Positions 62,676 through 64,000 of a stretch of DNA of 64,000 bases are shown in pieces. Positions within the stretch are counted from its first letter, which is position 1; every line of letters begins with the position of its first letter. Source of the DNA: Agrobacterium vitis (GTDB taxonomy: Bacteria; Pseudomonadota; Alphaproteobacteria; Rhizobiales; Rhizobiaceae); NCBI RefSeq assembly GCF_013426735.1, contig NZ_AP023273.1:682001-746000 (forward strand). The letters run 5' to 3'. Under the pieces are notes generated by a model that was given only the letters and a program-made list of their open reading frames with translations, was not told the origin of the DNA and did not search any database. A program made the translations under genes and the position numbers.

Positions 62676-63734
62676 ATGCAATCCATCGAATCCAACGCGC
62701 TGGAGCCAACGCGAGCCGAGCTTTCCGGCATGAGCACAGCGCAGAAAATCCAACGTCTGCTGCCAGTTTACGGTCTCGTCATATTGACCGTCGGGCTCAT
62801 CCTGCTGTTTTCCATTCTCTTGCCGCAGACCTTTCCGACCGTTCTAAACCTGCGCTCAATAATCTCCGACAAGACAATCATCGCCATACTATCACTGGCG
62901 GCCATGATCCCAATGGCCGCCGGACGCATAGACCTCACAATCGGCTATGGAATCGTGCTCTGGCATGTGCTGGCCATCAGCCTGCAAACCATGTTCGGCC
63001 TGCCTTGGCCAGTGGCCGTGCTGATCGTCATTGCACTCGGTGCCTTTACTGGCTTTCTCAATGGCCTTCTGGTCGAAGTCGCCAAGATCGATAGTTTCAT
63101 TGCCACACTTGGCACCGGCACAGTGCTTTACGCTATCGCGCTCTGGCATACCGGTGGACGTCAGGTGGTCGGCATGTTGCCGCAAGGCTTTTACAGCCTG
63201 AATGGCACCATGGTTTTCGGCCTGCCGATTACCGGCTTCTATGTTCTGGTGCTGGCAGTCATAATGTGGCTGGTCCTCGAATACACACCGCTTGGACGAT
63301 ACGTCTACGCTATCGGAGCCAACCCAAAGGCCGCCGCGCTGAACGGCATTCCCGTTCGTCGCTTCGTTATCGGTGCCTTTGTCACGTCAGGCACACTCGC
63401 TGCGGTGGCCGGCGTGCTGCTCGCCTCCAAGCTGCGGATCGGGCAGGCCAGCGTCGGCTTGGAATATCTGCTCCCAGCTCTGGTTGGTGCTTTTCTTGGG
63501 TCCACCACCATCAAGCCTGGCCGGGTCAATGTCTGGGGGACGATGATCGGCGTGATTATCCTGGCCGTTGGCATTGCAGGCATCCAGCAGATCGGTGGGT
63601 CCTTCTATGTCGAGCCGCTGTTTAACGGCGTCACTCTGCTGGTCGCAATCGGCATTGCTGGCTACGCACAACGACGGCGCAGCCTGTCCGGTCGAATGGC
63701 GCCCGTCACCAAGCCGCAAACCACACAACAATAA
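62676..63734 (+). CDS. Sugar ABC transporter permease (RbsC type)
   Basis: 352 residues; GGGAG precedes the ATG by eight bases. Eight to ten membrane helices and RbsC motifs (AAGRIDLTIGYGIVLW, GANPKAAALNGIPV) are visible. It starts 16 bases after the ATPase stop and supplies the only permease type of this operon seen here, so it probably forms a homodimer. Confidence 0.93.
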   Translation: MQSIESNALEPTRAELSGMSTAQKIQRLLPVYGLVILTVGLILLFSILLPQTFPTVLNLRSIISDKTIIAILSLAAMIPMAAGRIDLTIGYGIVLWHVLAISLQTMFGLPWPVAVLIVIALGAFTGFLNGLLVEVAKIDSFIATLGTGTVLYAIALWHTGGRQVVGMLPQGFYSLNGTMVFGLPITGFYVLVLAVIMWLVLEYTPLGRYVYAIGANPKAAALNGIPVRRFVIGAFVTSGTLAAVAGVLLASKLRIGQASVGLEYLLPALVGAFLGSTTIKPGRVNVWGTMIGVIILAVGIAGIQQIGGSFYVEPLFNGVTLLVAIGIAGYAQRRRSLSGRMAPVTKPQTTQQ

Positions 63735-63773
63735 CAGCATCCAGTTCAGTAATTTCCAGAGGGAGGAATGAAC

Positions 63774-64000
63774 ATGAAACGCAGACATATCCTGCAAGCA
63801 ACCGGCGCCTTGATACTGTTCACGGCAGGCAACGCCTGGGCCGATCCGATGGCCGAAGCCAAGGCCGTGGTCGATAAATATGCCAGCAAGGTGACGACTT
63901 GGGACGGACCGAAAAGCGCCCCAAAACCACAGCCGGGGAAAACCATCGTTGTTCTCGCTGGTGACCTGAAAAATGGTGGTATCCTGGGTGTCAGCAATGG
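63774..64000 (+). CDS. Sugar ABC transporter binding protein, N-terminal part
   Basis: Truncated by the window end after 75 residues. The ATG at 63774 has GGGAGG six to ten bases upstream; the ATG at 63768 is too close to it. A signal peptide is visible (MKRRHILQATGALILF then TAGNAWA) and the mature start ADPMAEAKAVVDKYASKVTTWDGPKSAP resembles periplasmic sugar-binding proteins of the RbsB class. It completes the importer with the two upstream genes. Confidence 0.85.
   Translation, partial: MKRRHILQATGALILFTAGNAWADPMAEAKAVVDKYASKVTTWDGPKSAPKPQPGKTIVVLAGDLKNGGILGVSN

Noticed and set aside
1..64000. tRNA, rRNA, insertion sequences, prophage or integrase genes
   Set aside because: None could be recognised on either strand; no transposase-like proteins or target-site duplications were seen.

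Overview
The window looks like a piece of a Rhizobiaceae genome (Agrobacterium, Allorhizobium or Rhizobium type). The evidence is the dense set of ABC importers with GntR, IclR and AraC regulators, a DUF1612/RHE_PE00001-type protein known from rhizobial replicons, a cog3964 amidohydrolase, and dispersed palindromic intergenic repeats of the rhizobial kind. Almost every gene serves uptake or catabolism and there are no rRNA, tRNA or core housekeeping genes. Two perfect 16-bp palindromes at 60036 and 60069 match the repABC centromere consensus as I recall it. Together these suggest a plasmid, chromid or secondary chromosome arm; this is inference.

Layout. 1-8.8 kb: the N-terminal part of an RpfC-like sensor kinase, a periplasmic PaoABC-type molybdenum aldehyde oxidase, two transglutaminase-like proteins and a membrane diguanylate cyclase. 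9.2-19.5 kb: a catabolic island with a SelA/DgaE-like PLP lyase, IclR regulator, RidA protein, cog3964 hydrolase, two Dpp-type permeases, a GH1 beta-glucosidase, a family-5 solute-binding protein, a GntR regulator and a nucleoside deaminase, followed by a frameshifted LysR relic. The transporter has no ATPase gene here. 20-30.4 kb: an aromatic-type degradation set (fumarylacetoacetase-fold enzyme, acetoacetate-decarboxylase-like protein, OprB porin, extradiol-type dioxygenase, flavin reductase, MFS carrier, SnoaL-like protein, acyl-CoA-dehydrogenase-fold monooxygenase, TetR regulator). 30.8-38 kb: a TPR protein, MFS carrier, SulP permease with UspA protein, and cyclopropane fatty acid synthase. 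38.3-41 kb: a second SnoaL/monooxygenase pair with a nitroreductase.

41.3-52 kb: a GntR regulator divergent from a NitT/TauT-type ABC importer, an IlvD/Edd sugar-acid dehydratase and an RraA-like protein, then an AraC regulator and two tandem aldehyde dehydrogenases. This reads as import of an acid, dehydration, cleavage or further dehydration, and aldehyde oxidation. 52-57.4 kb: a complete YtfQRT-YjfF-type sugar importer whose last gene is a translationally coupled GntR regulator, with a 23-bp palindrome in its promoter. 57.5-61.1 kb: the RHE_PE00001-type gene, a 110-residue unknown and about 2.2 kb of non-coding DNA rich in inverted repeats, the parS-like pair and a GGCAG tandem repeat. 61.1-64 kb: a second sugar ABC operon (ATPase, permease, truncated binding protein) behind a promoter whose -35/-10 spacer is a LacI-type palindrome.

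Two dispersed palindromic repeat families (about 7 and 4 copies) sit mostly just downstream of stop codons. All copies of the first family whose direction can be read point the same way on the + strand. The best candidates for something undescribed are these repeats, the parS-like region, the duplicated SnoaL/monooxygenase modules, and the ATPase-less Dpp/GH1/cog3964/PLP-lyase operon.
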